DNA from: Aquimarina megaterium XH134
Lineage (GTDB): Bacteria; Bacteroidota; Bacteroidia; Flavobacteriales; Flavobacteriaceae
Length of the DNA: 64,000 nt
Direction: 5' to 3'
Assembly: GCF_000520975.1 (NCBI RefSeq)
Contig: NZ_JACB01000001.1
Span: 1 to 64,000, forward strand
Numbering within the stretch: the first letter of the stretch is position 1; every line of letters starts with the position of its first letter. Shown piece by piece: positions 19,420 through 27,598 of this stretch. Under the pieces are notes generated by a model. It made no database searches. It was not told the DNA's origin and worked only from the letters and a program-made list of their open reading frames with translations. The position numbers were made by a program, and so were the translations under genes.

Positions 19420-20073
19420 TTACTTAGTAAATTTTACGATTGTATATTCTCTATTCACCATATCTCCCGATTTACTTTCGACAGTTTCTATTTTATCAAT
19501 AATTTCGATTGATCTGAATGGTATTTTATTTGCCAAAGTTTTGACTTTATTAGCATCATACAATTCAAACCTTGAATCTACAAAAGGTAGTGTTTTCATG
19601 AAATCCATGCTAGCAAATGCTATAGAACACACCCCATCTTTTTTTAAAACTCTATAAATTTCTGCTAATAAAAAGAGTGGTTTTTCCCAAAAGTAAATTG
19701 TGTTTACCGACAGTATTTTATCAAAATAATGATCTAAAAAAGGAATCGTATTCCCATCGTAAAGTGAAAATATAGATTGGTTATTTTTCACAAACTTTTT
19801 GTTGAGCTTCTCAGATTCAGATTTCATTGATTCTGATATTTCTAAACCAACATACGATATGTCGTTTGCTTGCTTTAGAATTTCAGTAAGATGAATAGCA
19901 TTACCATGTCCTAATTCTAAAACATGATTCTCTTTTTCGAGCTTTAAACTCTCAATCGTATTAAGGATCATCCCTAAATTAGACTGATTCATTTTTTTTG
20001 CTATTTCCAGACCAGAATCTCCACTAGGGCAACTTAATTGGGATGCTATTGCTTTCAACTCTTTTTCGGTCAT
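19420..20073 (-). CDS. Class I SAM-dependent methyltransferase
   Basis: A 217-residue cytosolic methyltransferase. Motif I is VLELGHGNAIHL, motif II ends in YVGLEIS, and the post-motif region has DKILSVNTIYFWEKP, where many UbiE/Methyltransf_11 enzymes have the substrate loop. It lies 18 bases downstream of the DUF4198 gene on the same strand and is probably co-transcribed with it. The substrate cannot be read from sequence. Its place at the edge of the iron-uptake region may be coincidental. Confidence 0.8.
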   Translation of the reverse strand: MTEKELKAIASQLSCPSGDSGLEIAKKMNQSNLGMILNTIESLKLEKENHVLELGHGNAIHLTEILKQANDISYVGLEISESMKSESEKLNKKFVKNNQSIFSLYDGNTIPFLDHYFDKILSVNTIYFWEKPLFLLAEIYRVLKKDGVCSIAFASMDFMKTLPFVDSRFELYDANKVKTLANKIPFRSIEIIDKIETVESKSGDMVNREYTIVKFTK

Positions 20074-20091
20074 AGCTTTTTCTAATATAAA

Positions 20092-20811
20092 TTAATTGAT
20101 AGTATATACTGCACAATGCCAGGTAAATTGATATGCTACGCTATCATATGTTCCTGGTTGTTTATCTTCGTGTGTTGCTTCAATCACATATCGGGTTTCA
20201 AAAGGCAAACCAAATGTTATCATTCCGTTCTTATCGGTTTTTACTTTTTTTGACCAATCCTCTTTTATGAATACTGTAACTTCTGCTTCTGCCAGAGGTT
20301 TATCTTTAAAAAGTATTTGAAGTTTAGCCTGTTTAGATGTTGTAGAAAGATCAACTATCGCTATACTTTCGGGATTTATGGCAACCGTTTTATGTGTCGT
20401 ATTTTTTCCTACTTCTACCTTAGCAACCGAATGGTATTGTGGTCTAAAAATACCATAATCATATTGAGTATAATCTAAAACCTTATATTTCTTATTATCT
20501 AAAACGATAGAATATGTACCTTCGGATTTTGGAGTAAAATTAGCTACATGATAAGCTGATTTTGCTTTGGTCTCTAGTTTTATCTTATTCCCTTGTTGAT
20601 CCACAACCCAAAGTGTAAAATGTTGTGCGTTTTGAAATACTTCACCATCTGTTTTTTCTGCTACTCCGCTAGCAAATTCTCCAAAATACACACGTATTTC
20701 GTGCTCTTGGTTTATCATTCCATTAGGATTGGTTTCTATCCAAAAGAAGTGTGCAAAAGTTTTTGTAGTACATAGTAATAATAGAATTACTAATCCTGTT
20801 ATTTTTCTCAT
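20092..20811 (-). CDS. DUF4198 periplasmic protein
   Basis: A 239-residue protein with a signal peptide (cleavage after KTFA-H), giving a mature N-terminus HFFWIETNP typical of DUF4198 proteins, in which an early histidine follows the cleavage site. The remainder is two beta-sandwich segments, the second CarboxypepD_reg/Ig-like (LAEAEVTVFIKEDWSKKVKTD). DUF4198 proteins often neighbour TonB receptors and metal-uptake genes. Here the TonB receptor/DUF4374 operon lies just upstream, but a hairpin terminator separates them. A metal- or cofactor-binding role is plausible and unproven. Confidence 0.75.
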   Translation of the reverse strand: MRKITGLVILLLLCTTKTFAHFFWIETNPNGMINQEHEIRVYFGEFASGVAEKTDGEVFQNAQHFTLWVVDQQGNKIKLETKAKSAYHVANFTPKSEGTYSIVLDNKKYKVLDYTQYDYGIFRPQYHSVAKVEVGKNTTHKTVAINPESIAIVDLSTTSKQAKLQILFKDKPLAEAEVTVFIKEDWSKKVKTDKNGMITFGLPFETRYVIEATHEDKQPGTYDSVAYQFTWHCAVYTIN

Positions 20812-20843
20812 TTCTTATTGCTTTATACTTTGATTAAAAATGT

Positions 20844-20878
20844 AAAACACTCCTAAACCAAATTGTTCAGGAGTGTTT
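20844..20878 (-). terminator. Terminator of the receptor/lipoprotein operon
   Basis: AAAACACTCCT (20843-20853) pairs with AGGAGTGTTT (20869-20878). Read on the minus strand the stem is followed by TTTTACATTTTT. It lies about 20 bases past the stop of the DUF4374 gene, so read-through into the DUF4198 gene should be limited. Confidence 0.75.
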
Positions 20879-20896
20879 CTTCTCACAAAGATTAGA

Positions 20897-22171
20897 TTAG
20901 TTAGTTACTTTAAAAATTCCTTTAAGTGCTAATCCTTGTACTTTAGCACCTTTGGTGGCTGTAGCTGTTTTAGGATCTACAATATACACATGTGTTTCTG
21001 TCCCTGCATAACTACTAAGGTATGCTTTACCATCTTCTACATACATCGGTGATGTATATCGGTTTGCATGGGTTGGCATTCCTTGTACATCGGTAACGGT
21101 TTTATTTTCTAAATCAATAATAACCAGCTTGAAAAAATCTCCTGTTTCTTTAAATACGCCCCAAGGCCCAACAGTATCGTCTATAATTATTCTAGCGATT
21201 GCTTTACCGTCTCCCACATAATCCATCCAGAATAATTTTCCTCCATTAGGTGCAGATTCTACATCAAAGAAATAACTTTTATCAAATTCTGTAGCTCCGT
21301 TTTTTATTCTTAAAATACCTGAAGGTTTTGTAGCAGAAGTAAAACCAGCACTTAATGCTGAAGTAGAAAACGAATAAATATCTCCATTTTCTGTTTTTTC
21401 GATCCCTGTGCTATGCCCATTAACTCCTATCGGACTAGTTCTATCATCATAAATTATTTTTTCTAATTCGAATTCGGGATATTTAAAAACTGCAACATAA
21501 GCTCTATTCACATCTGGTGTCACATAAGAACCATCGGCCATCCATTTATGATAAGAAACAAACAGTTTTCCGTCTCTTAAAACCATACCTGTTACCCAAG
21601 GAATCGTTCCTGGATTTTTTGCAGTACCATCTCCTTTATCAATATCAATAGGATGCTCAACAATTTTTTCTAGTTTACCTGTTTCTGCATTTATAATATG
21701 AAATCTCTTATCAGATAATCCACTATAAGTAAGTTCTACAGCCAATAGTGTTTTATCATCTATCGCTGAATAGTTATCTAAAGTTGATTGAAATGCAAAA
21801 TTTCCTTTTTCTATTAATTTACCGTCTTTGTCTAATCCATAGGCAATACATTTGTCATCATCAGAATATCCTGCAGTAAAAACTGTATTTTTTACGTTAT
21901 GAAAAAACCTCCAACCTTTTAGTGGTGTTCCTTGTCCTTCTACAGAGATTTCACCAGTTGTAAGTGATGCCAATGATGGCAATTCTAAGATATAGTCTAC
22001 CGGAGATGCGTCCCCTACAGGAAGTGCCTGAAAACCAACTACATATTTTGAAGTAGAAGTTGGGGTTGGATCTATAACAGGCCCTCCGTCGTCGTCACTA
22101 CTACAAGAAGTAGCTAGTATTGATATTGCTGCTAGCAACATCAAATATTTAATACAATTTATTATTTTCAT
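20897..22171 (-). CDS. DUF4374 lipoprotein, XusB-like
   Basis: A 424-residue lipoprotein. The lipobox LATSC puts the acylated cysteine at residue 23, and the following SSDDDGG resembles the Bacteroidetes signal for export of lipoproteins to the cell surface. The rest is a beta-propeller-like DUF4374 domain, with repeated segments such as GWRFFHNVKNTVFTAGYSDDD and TGIEKTENGDIYSFSTSA. In Bacteroides thetaiotaomicron the DUF4374-type XusB binds ferric siderophore together with the TonB receptor XusA. Here it is 24 bases downstream of a TonB receptor gene, with a siderophore operon nearby under a matching promoter. It probably captures the cell's ferric siderophore at the surface. No XusC/PepSY-type protein is in the window. 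Confidence 0.8.
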   Translation of the reverse strand: MKIINCIKYLMLLAAISILATSCSSDDDGGPVIDPTPTSTSKYVVGFQALPVGDASPVDYILELPSLASLTTGEISVEGQGTPLKGWRFFHNVKNTVFTAGYSDDDKCIAYGLDKDGKLIEKGNFAFQSTLDNYSAIDDKTLLAVELTYSGLSDKRFHIINAETGKLEKIVEHPIDIDKGDGTAKNPGTIPWVTGMVLRDGKLFVSYHKWMADGSYVTPDVNRAYVAVFKYPEFELEKIIYDDRTSPIGVNGHSTGIEKTENGDIYSFSTSALSAGFTSATKPSGILRIKNGATEFDKSYFFDVESAPNGGKLFWMDYVGDGKAIARIIIDDTVGPWGVFKETGDFFKLVIIDLENKTVTDVQGMPTHANRYTSPMYVEDGKAYLSSYAGTETHVYIVDPKTATATKGAKVQGLALKGIFKVTN

Positions 22172-22195
22172 TATGATATGATTTTATAGTTATTA

Positions 22196-24583
22196 CTAGT
22201 TTTTGTTTGTTAAATAGTATCTTAATTTTACATAGAAAGCTCTTCCTGGCTGTTGTATTTCAAAATTGTCATACACTTTCTCGTCTGTTATATTTCGTGC
22301 CTGTACAGATATATTATAGGTTCCCTTTTTAAAAGAGTATCCTAGCTGTACATTATGTGACAGTTGTTCTGGTATAATATCTCTCTCATTTGGATCTCCC
22401 TCTACAAAAGAGGTAAGTGGATAATCGTGTACGTAGTAAGAACCCCAGGAGAATGTTACTTGATCGTTTGTAGAAAAAATATCTTTTAAATTACATCCTA
22501 TTCTGGCATTACCAAATAGATATGGGATATTAGCAATTCGTTGATTTTTTAGAAAATCAACACCAGAATTCCCTCCTACATTACGATCTATAATATTTTG
22601 ATAGGTTGCATTAAGATCCAGAAATAGAATATCATTATATAATGTTCTAATTTCTCCTTCCACCCCTGTACTTCTTGCTGCTGCAGTATTATAAAATCTA
22701 GAAAAAATCCCTTCAGATCGAATTGCAACAAAATTCTCTGATTCTCTAAGGAAAACGTTAGTATCAAAACGCAATTTGAACTTATTAATATCTGTATTTA
22801 AAAGAACTCCAAGATTTGCATTATAGCTTTCTTCTGGTAATAATTCGGGGTTTGATTTCAATAGAAACCCATCTCCAAATACCTCATAGCCATCAGGAAT
22901 TCTAAATGTTTTCTCAAACGAGCCTTTTACCTGAACGTGATCAGAAAATTTATAGGTCGATGCAAATCCGTATCCCAGTTCTTCGAATGTATTCTCAATC
23001 TTTGTAAAACGATCTGCTTCTACAGTAGTAAATGAATCTTCAATAATACCTTCTGAGTTTAATAAATATCCTTTAGCGAATAGTGTGGTATTCCAGGTAT
23101 CATCAAACAAGCCTAAATCATAGGATACACCAAATATATTTTTATCTATAATATGGGGGTCATTAAAAGGTATTCTTCCCACCCTGGCAGGATCTTCACC
23201 TCTTCTTTTAATATAATTCTTGGTAAAATTAATATTGAACTTGCTCCAGTCATTGATCTTATACCTTCCAAAAGCATTAATCAAATGTGTATTATCCTTA
23301 AATTCAAATAAAGTTTTACTAAATTCAAGTTCTCCTAAGTTTTGGTCTCCCCTTTCTATAAAATTACCAAACCAATCATATTTTCGTGCAGAAGTATCTA
23401 CTACCTTATCATTATTTTGACCAATAGAAGCATATAACTTTACTTTTAACTTTTCCTTGAGTAGATTTGCTTTTTCATAAATGACAAAAGCCTTAGTTAC
23501 ATCATTCTCTGTAAAAACTTCGCCAAAAGGGTTCTGAGGATCAATAGGGTGCTGAATCTCATTTTTATTGGCTGATGCGGTAATCCCAACCAGTAATTTA
23601 TCTGCAAATTTTTTATCTACAAAACCGGTTTCAACACTGATCATTTGTGAATTATATGCGTCATGAAATCGTCTTACATTATCACGTCTGATTCCTGTAT
23701 CATTACCCAGTTCATCTCTTATTTCAATACCATCTATCTTATAATCATTATCAGAATAATTATAAAACGAAGAAACTTTTACAGCAAAGCCTTTTTTGCT
23801 ATAATATTGTCCATTTATTGTAGCACGATGCGTATTAAAAGACCCCGTATCATAAGATACATCCAGGAAATTATTCTTGCGTTGGTTTGTAATAATATTT
23901 ACTGCTCCTCCCAAGGCATCTGCTCCTAAATATATAGGAACAACACCTTTATAGACCTCAGCTCTCTCTACCAAAGTTGCTGGGAAATTATTTAGCGATA
24001 ATGAGCTCCCAAAATTTTCTAAAGGAATACCATCGATAAAAAATTTAACCTGCTTACCAGATAAACCGTTTAATGAAAAGTCAAAACCAGAGCCTAAACC
24101 ACCTCTCTGCCTTACATTTACACCAGGAATAGTCATTAAAATCGAGTTGACATCTACACTTACATTTTTAAGTCCTTTGGTCTGTACAACTTCAACTTCA
24201 AATGCCTTTTCTCTTGTATTTCGAGCGTTAGATTTTGCTTTTACAATCACATCACTTAACTCCTTAATATCTTCTTGTAGAACAATTGTTAAGGATGCAG
24301 TTGTTGAATTATCTACTACGATCTTCTTGATGTAGTTCTTAAAACCTACAAAACTAGCTTTTAGAGTATAGGATCCCGGAGGTATTTCTAAACTAAAGTT
24401 ACCATCAAAATCACTTACAGTCCCTCTATCTTGATGTTCTAAAACCTGTATAGATGCTTCGGGAATCGGATTAGAATTCTGATCCAAAACCACGCCTGTT
24501 ACCTTACTCTGAGCGTTACAGACCATTGCGTATAAAAACAGAAAAAAAAGAGCGCTGTTTTTTCTTAAAATAATCACTGACAT
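22196..24583 (-). CDS. TonB-dependent siderophore receptor
   Basis: From the chosen ATG this is a 795-residue outer-membrane receptor. It has a signal peptide (FLFLYAMVCNAQ), a CarboxypepD_reg-like domain (about 25-105; VTGVVLDQNSNPIPEASI), a plug domain (about 120-230; GLSGKQVKFFIDGIPLENFG, LGGAVNIIT) and a 22-strand-type barrel ending in KLRYYLTNKN. The longer frame would begin at a TTG (24658) that lies inside the predicted -7 element, so the ATG at 24583 (MSVIILRKN) is much more likely. The promoter carries the same regulatory sites as the siderophore operon, and a DUF4374 lipoprotein follows. It probably imports the ferric siderophore made by the 38731-26767 operon. Confidence 0.88.
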   Translation of the reverse strand: MSVIILRKNSALFFLFLYAMVCNAQSKVTGVVLDQNSNPIPEASIQVLEHQDRGTVSDFDGNFSLEIPPGSYTLKASFVGFKNYIKKIVVDNSTTASLTIVLQEDIKELSDVIVKAKSNARNTREKAFEVEVVQTKGLKNVSVDVNSILMTIPGVNVRQRGGLGSGFDFSLNGLSGKQVKFFIDGIPLENFGSSLSLNNFPATLVERAEVYKGVVPIYLGADALGGAVNIITNQRKNNFLDVSYDTGSFNTHRATINGQYYSKKGFAVKVSSFYNYSDNDYKIDGIEIRDELGNDTGIRRDNVRRFHDAYNSQMISVETGFVDKKFADKLLVGITASANKNEIQHPIDPQNPFGEVFTENDVTKAFVIYEKANLLKEKLKVKLYASIGQNNDKVVDTSARKYDWFGNFIERGDQNLGELEFSKTLFEFKDNTHLINAFGRYKINDWSKFNINFTKNYIKRRGEDPARVGRIPFNDPHIIDKNIFGVSYDLGLFDDTWNTTLFAKGYLLNSEGIIEDSFTTVEADRFTKIENTFEELGYGFASTYKFSDHVQVKGSFEKTFRIPDGYEVFGDGFLLKSNPELLPEESYNANLGVLLNTDINKFKLRFDTNVFLRESENFVAIRSEGIFSRFYNTAAARSTGVEGEIRTLYNDILFLDLNATYQNIIDRNVGGNSGVDFLKNQRIANIPYLFGNARIGCNLKDIFSTNDQVTFSWGSYYVHDYPLTSFVEGDPNERDIIPEQLSHNVQLGYSFKKGTYNISVQARNITDEKVYDNFEIQQPGRAFYVKLRYYLTNKN

Positions 24584-24628
24584 TACAATTTTTTTTAAAC
24601 AATTTAGTTTAGACTTTATATTATTATT

Positions 24629-24647
24629 TATATTTGGTCTAAATAAA
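24629..24647. promoter_or_regulatory. Candidate Fur-like operator (receptor/AraC)
   Basis: On the minus strand the site reads TTTATTTAGACCAAATATA, an imperfect palindrome that shares TTTATTTAGA with sites in front of the siderophore operon and the flavodoxin gene. A plus-strand TATATTTG (24629-24636) matches the Bacteroidetes -7 consensus for the divergent AraC gene and lies inside the palindrome. Repressor binding here would block the AraC promoter and the early transcribed region of the receptor gene. Confidence 0.55.
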
Positions 24648-24655
24648 TTTAATTG

Positions 24656-24663
24656 CAAAATTA
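24656..24663 (-). promoter_or_regulatory. -7 promoter element of the TonB receptor
   Basis: The minus strand reads TAATTTTG, an exact TAnnTTTG. No good -33 TTG exists at the right distance. The AraC-type direct repeat sits there instead, as expected for an activator-dependent promoter. Confidence 0.6.
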
Positions 24664-24681
24664 GTATCTAGGGAAAGAGAA

Positions 24682-24711
24682 AAATGACGCATTATGGATA
24701 AAAAAAGACGC
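24682..24711. promoter_or_regulatory. Tandem operator, probably for the AraC regulator
   Basis: Two direct copies of a TGACGC/AGACGC-type site have their GACG cores at 24686 and 24707, exactly 21 bp apart. They lie 22 bases upstream of the receptor's -7 box (minus strand). The same arrangement recurs at 38793-38821 before the siderophore operon. The distal copy overlaps the first codons of the AraC gene, so the regulator may also control itself. Confidence 0.6.
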
Positions 24712-25710
24712 AATATAGAGTCGTCAAAAACAACAAACTCAAACAATCAAAAAAAATGCACATTACTTACTGTTACAGAACTAATTAATACCCAGGAACA
24801 CTGTGGTATACTTACAAAAAAATTTCAATTCCTACCTGAATATGGAGATGGTTATATAGAGTATATCCATTTTGATGGATTACATATAGCAATTTTTGAT
24901 GTATCCTTAAACAAGGATTTCGATATTCATGGTACGTATGCGATAAATGCACTAGAGCTTTCTTACCTAATTGATGGTGAACAAATCATTAAAATTAATG
25001 AGAAAAATTATGATCTGATTTATGAAAGCCAGGAAAGTTATCTCGTATATATATCCCAAACTTCTGGGTCTATTAAATATCATAAAAACAAATATTTTAA
25101 AGAGATTAAGATCAGAATGAGTCTGGATTTTATCAAAAAACATAAACTCGACTCGGCATATGGAATTCGTGAAAAATATGAATTAGAAAAACAGGATAAA
25201 GAGTTTACAAAACCTCTATGTACCAAAACTCAGGAAATACTTGCAGAGCTATTAACCGATACTCGACAAGGCCTATTAAAACGTTTATTTCTCGAATCAA
25301 AAGTACTAGAACTACTATCTCTACAATTAGATATACAAAAGAATTCTAAAACTGAAATATTAAACACTGATAACCACCTAATTAAAAAGTTATATGAAGT
25401 CCAATTTATTATAAACTCTGATTTAACCATTCAATATTCTGTTCACGAATTAACCCGTATGGTTGGGCTCAATGACTTTATACTTAAAAAAGAATTTAAA
25501 CGTGTTTTTGGTACAACAATCTTTGAGTATGCTTTGAATTTGAGAATGAGTAAAGCAAAAAAACTATTACAACACGGCAAAAAACCAATATATGAGATTT
25601 CAGAATTAGTAGGGTATAAAAATTCAACTCATTTTACTGCAGCTTTTAAAAAACTCGAGGGTATTACTCCTAAAAAATACAGACAAAGAGGATTAGAGAC
25701 CATACGGTAA
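24694..25710 (+). CDS. AraC-family regulator of iron acquisition
   Basis: A 338-residue protein. The C-terminal two-HTH AraC domain spans about residues 230-335 (LTIQYSVHELTRMVGLNDFILKKEFKRVFG, then ISELVGYKNSTHFTAAFKKLEGITPKKYRQ). The N-terminal region (about 45-215) would bind the effector. The layout matches PchR/YbtA-type regulators, which sense a ferric siderophore and activate receptor and biosynthesis genes. It is divergent from the TonB receptor, and the start codon lies within the tandem operator. It is inferred to bind the 21-bp-spaced repeats in front of the receptor and siderophore operons, with a Fur-like site adding iron repression. Confidence 0.88.
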   Translation: MDKKRRNIESSKTTNSNNQKKCTLLTVTELINTQEHCGILTKKFQFLPEYGDGYIEYIHFDGLHIAIFDVSLNKDFDIHGTYAINALELSYLIDGEQIIKINEKNYDLIYESQESYLVYISQTSGSIKYHKNKYFKEIKIRMSLDFIKKHKLDSAYGIREKYELEKQDKEFTKPLCTKTQEILAELLTDTRQGLLKRLFLESKVLELLSLQLDIQKNSKTEILNTDNHLIKKLYEVQFIINSDLTIQYSVHELTRMVGLNDFILKKEFKRVFGTTIFEYALNLRMSKAKKLLQHGKKPIYEISELVGYKNSTHFTAAFKKLEGITPKKYRQRGLETIR

Positions 25711-25755
25711 AACGACTTAATTATTCATATTAATGTTTCCTAACAAATTGACCTA

Positions 25756-26115
25756 CTAACTTATCTTATTATTTTCTAGGATATCTTTATATTCTTTATG
25801 AAATAAAACTCCTAAGACTAATTCTTCTAATCCATCCAAAATTTCTGGAGTTAACTTAAAATTAATTTCTACTTGAGGAGTATTACATTTTATGGTTTTA
25901 TAAGAGTTTTGATTATCGCAATTCTCACATTGACATCCTTTTCGGGCAGAGCGAATAACAGTAAGAAAAGTTTTTATTTCTTTATTATTCATCAAAACAG
26001 CAATATCACCTATTTGCAATTGTATTTTTTGTTGCGCTTCGTCGTCGTCTTCATTTTTTTTTACCGTATAAGCGGCACCAGTACTATTACAATATAATGG
26101 ATCTAAAATATACAT
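25756..26115 (-). CDS. Hypothetical Cys-rich small protein
   Basis: A 119-residue cytosolic protein I cannot place securely. The N-terminal part has a single CNSTG site and an acidic stretch (NEDDDEA). The central part has KGCQCENCDNQ, a CxCxxC cluster, with another Cys 12 residues later (IKCNTP). The C-terminal part is helical and hydrophobic (LDGLEELVLGVLF). The cysteines could bind zinc or an iron-sulfur cluster. Small DUF6686-like proteins near flavodoxin genes in Bacteroidetes come to mind, but this is a weak memory. It is divergent from the flavodoxin gene and converges on the AraC gene. Confidence 0.6.
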   Translation of the reverse strand: MYILDPLYCNSTGAAYTVKKNEDDDEAQQKIQLQIGDIAVLMNNKEIKTFLTVIRSARKGCQCENCDNQNSYKTIKCNTPQVEINFKLTPEILDGLEELVLGVLFHKEYKDILENNKIS

Positions 26116-26153
26116 ATCTATTAAATTTCGATATTCAAATTTATTGTATTATT

Positions 26154-26187
26154 TTTATTTAGAATAATTAAAAATAATATATTTTTG
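26154..26187 (+). promoter_or_regulatory. Flavodoxin promoter with Fur-like site
   Basis: TATTTTTG (26180-26187) is an exact TAnnTTTG -7 element. TTTATTTAGA at 26154-26163 begins a site (TTTATTTAGAATAATTAAAA) resembling those before the receptor and siderophore operons. It overlaps the -33 region, so a bound repressor would block transcription. Confidence 0.55.
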
Positions 26188-26211
26188 TAGAAATATTTAA
26201 TGATAACCATT

Positions 26212-26760
26212 ATGAAGAAAATAGGCTTGTTCTATGGATCAGATACCGGATGTACTGATGATATTACCAAAGATTTTGTTTCTCTTTGGGATAGTGAAGA
26301 GTTAGATGTAAGAGAAATTGATGATGTATCTAAAGAAGATTTTGATCAATTTAAAATCCTAATTTTAGGATTATCAACATGGTATGATGGTGATCTGCAA
26401 AGTGACTGGGAGACTTTCTTTGATGATTTTAAAGAAATTGATTTTACCGATAAAGTAGTGGCTATTTATGGTTTGGGAGATCAAATCGGGTATGGAGAAT
26501 ACTTTGTGGATGGTATTGGGATACTTGCCAAAGTCGTATTAGAAAATGGAGGAGAAATCATTGGGCATTGGCCCATCGAAGGATACCGATTTACAGATTC
26601 TGTAGCTGTCATAGAAGGAAAAGAAGATTATTTTTATGGTCTCGCATTAGATCATGATAACGAATCTCAATTAAGCGATGAACGTTTAGAAAAATGGATT
26701 CATCAATTAAAATTAGAATTAAAGCCTTATCTGGTACTAGAAGAAGCCATTTTAAGTTAA
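26212..26760 (+). CDS. fldA: Long-chain flavodoxin
   Basis: From the second ATG this is a 182-residue flavodoxin. The phosphate-binding loop is GLFYGSDTGCTDD, the isoalloxazine loops are LSTWYDGDLQSDW and YGLGDQIGYGEYFVDG, and the long-chain insertion contains HWPIEGYRFTDS. The ATG at 26200 (MITI) lies only about six bases from the expected transcription start, which favours 26212. Flavodoxins replace ferredoxin under iron starvation, and the gene carries the same candidate Fur-like half-site as the siderophore genes. It converges with the end of the siderophore operon, with stop codons seven bases apart. Confidence 0.9.
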   Translation: MKKIGLFYGSDTGCTDDITKDFVSLWDSEELDVREIDDVSKEDFDQFKILILGLSTWYDGDLQSDWETFFDDFKEIDFTDKVVAIYGLGDQIGYGEYFVDGIGILAKVVLENGGEIIGHWPIEGYRFTDSVAVIEGKEDYFYGLALDHDNESQLSDERLEKWIHQLKLELKPYLVLEEAILS

Positions 26761-26766
26761 TCTATT

Positions 26767-27594
26767 TTAGATTTCTACTTTAGCTTTTCTAGATTGTGCA
26801 TTTATGAGAATTTCCATTTTACGAAGGTCAAATGTATTGATTTTCATACATGCCTCTACCCATAAATCTGTAACCTTCAAAAGTTCTTCTTTTTCTAGTG
26901 GAAAAACACTTTTCTTACATTGTATGTGATGGTATTCAAAATTGAAGTTCTCGGTTATTCTTTTAATAAAGAGATGTAAAGATACTAGAGCAGTTCCTTT
27001 TTCGGCCAATTCTTCAATTAATCCTAATGATTGTAAATATCTTGCTTTATAGATTCTTCCGCTTTTTATTATTGAATTGACATCTATTGCGTTTAATTTT
27101 CTATACAGTAAACTATAGGCTCCCATTCCTGGAAATAAATTAAATTTATTTTCGGGTAAACAAAACTGTACTTTTTCTTCCGTAATTATAAAATCATGTG
27201 CCAATGCACATTCAAACCCGCCTCCATACGCATTTCCTTCTACCAAAGCTACACTTATTACAGGCAGACCAAAAGAAGTGTAAATATTATAAATCGCATC
27301 TATACACAAATGCGCATAAGTCGTTAGGTTCTCTACATTTTTTGTTTTAATATTTTTTAAGAAAAAAGGAAGATCTCCACCCATATTATAGATTCCGTCA
27401 TGTTCTGAAGCCGAAACAATAAATTTAAGAGGACGATCCGGGTGTGAAAAGTATTCTTTTACCCAAATTGCGAACTCCCTAAATTCCCGAAGACCATCCA
27501 GACAAAAATTTGGCATTCCCGTATCTTTGATTTTCCAAAATAAAAGTTCTTGCTCTTTGAAATATTCTATAGTAACACAATTAAATTGTCGCAT
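26767..27594 (-). CDS. RpfF-like crotonase (DSF synthase family)
   Basis: A 275-residue crotonase-fold enzyme. The motifs AYGGGFECALA, LPENKFNLFPGMGAYSLL and SGRIYKARYLQSLGLIEELAEKG match RpfF, which dehydrates 3-hydroxyacyl-ACP to a cis-2-enoyl chain and cleaves it to the free fatty-acid signal DSF. The two catalytic glutamates of RpfF (in GGGFE and LPE, 20 residues apart) are both present here as Glu128 and Glu148, with the same 20-residue spacing. A longer frame starts at a TTG (27678) inside the upstream gene; the ATG at 27594 gives the normal family length (RpfF about 289). It is the last gene of the siderophore operon, so it may supply a 2-enoyl chain for the siderophore or make a DSF-like signal. 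Confidence 0.8.
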   Translation of the reverse strand: MRQFNCVTIEYFKEQELLFWKIKDTGMPNFCLDGLREFREFAIWVKEYFSHPDRPLKFIVSASEHDGIYNMGGDLPFFLKNIKTKNVENLTTYAHLCIDAIYNIYTSFGLPVISVALVEGNAYGGGFECALAHDFIITEEKVQFCLPENKFNLFPGMGAYSLLYRKLNAIDVNSIIKSGRIYKARYLQSLGLIEELAEKGTALVSLHLFIKRITENFNFEYHHIQCKKSVFPLEKEELLKVTDLWVEACMKINTFDLRKMEILINAQSRKAKVEI

Positions 27595-27598
27595 GATA

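Noticed and set aside
24584..24658. N-terminal extension of the TonB receptor to the TTG at 24658
   Set aside because: The TTG overlaps the predicted -7 element and the extension precedes a good signal peptide, so it would not be in the transcript.
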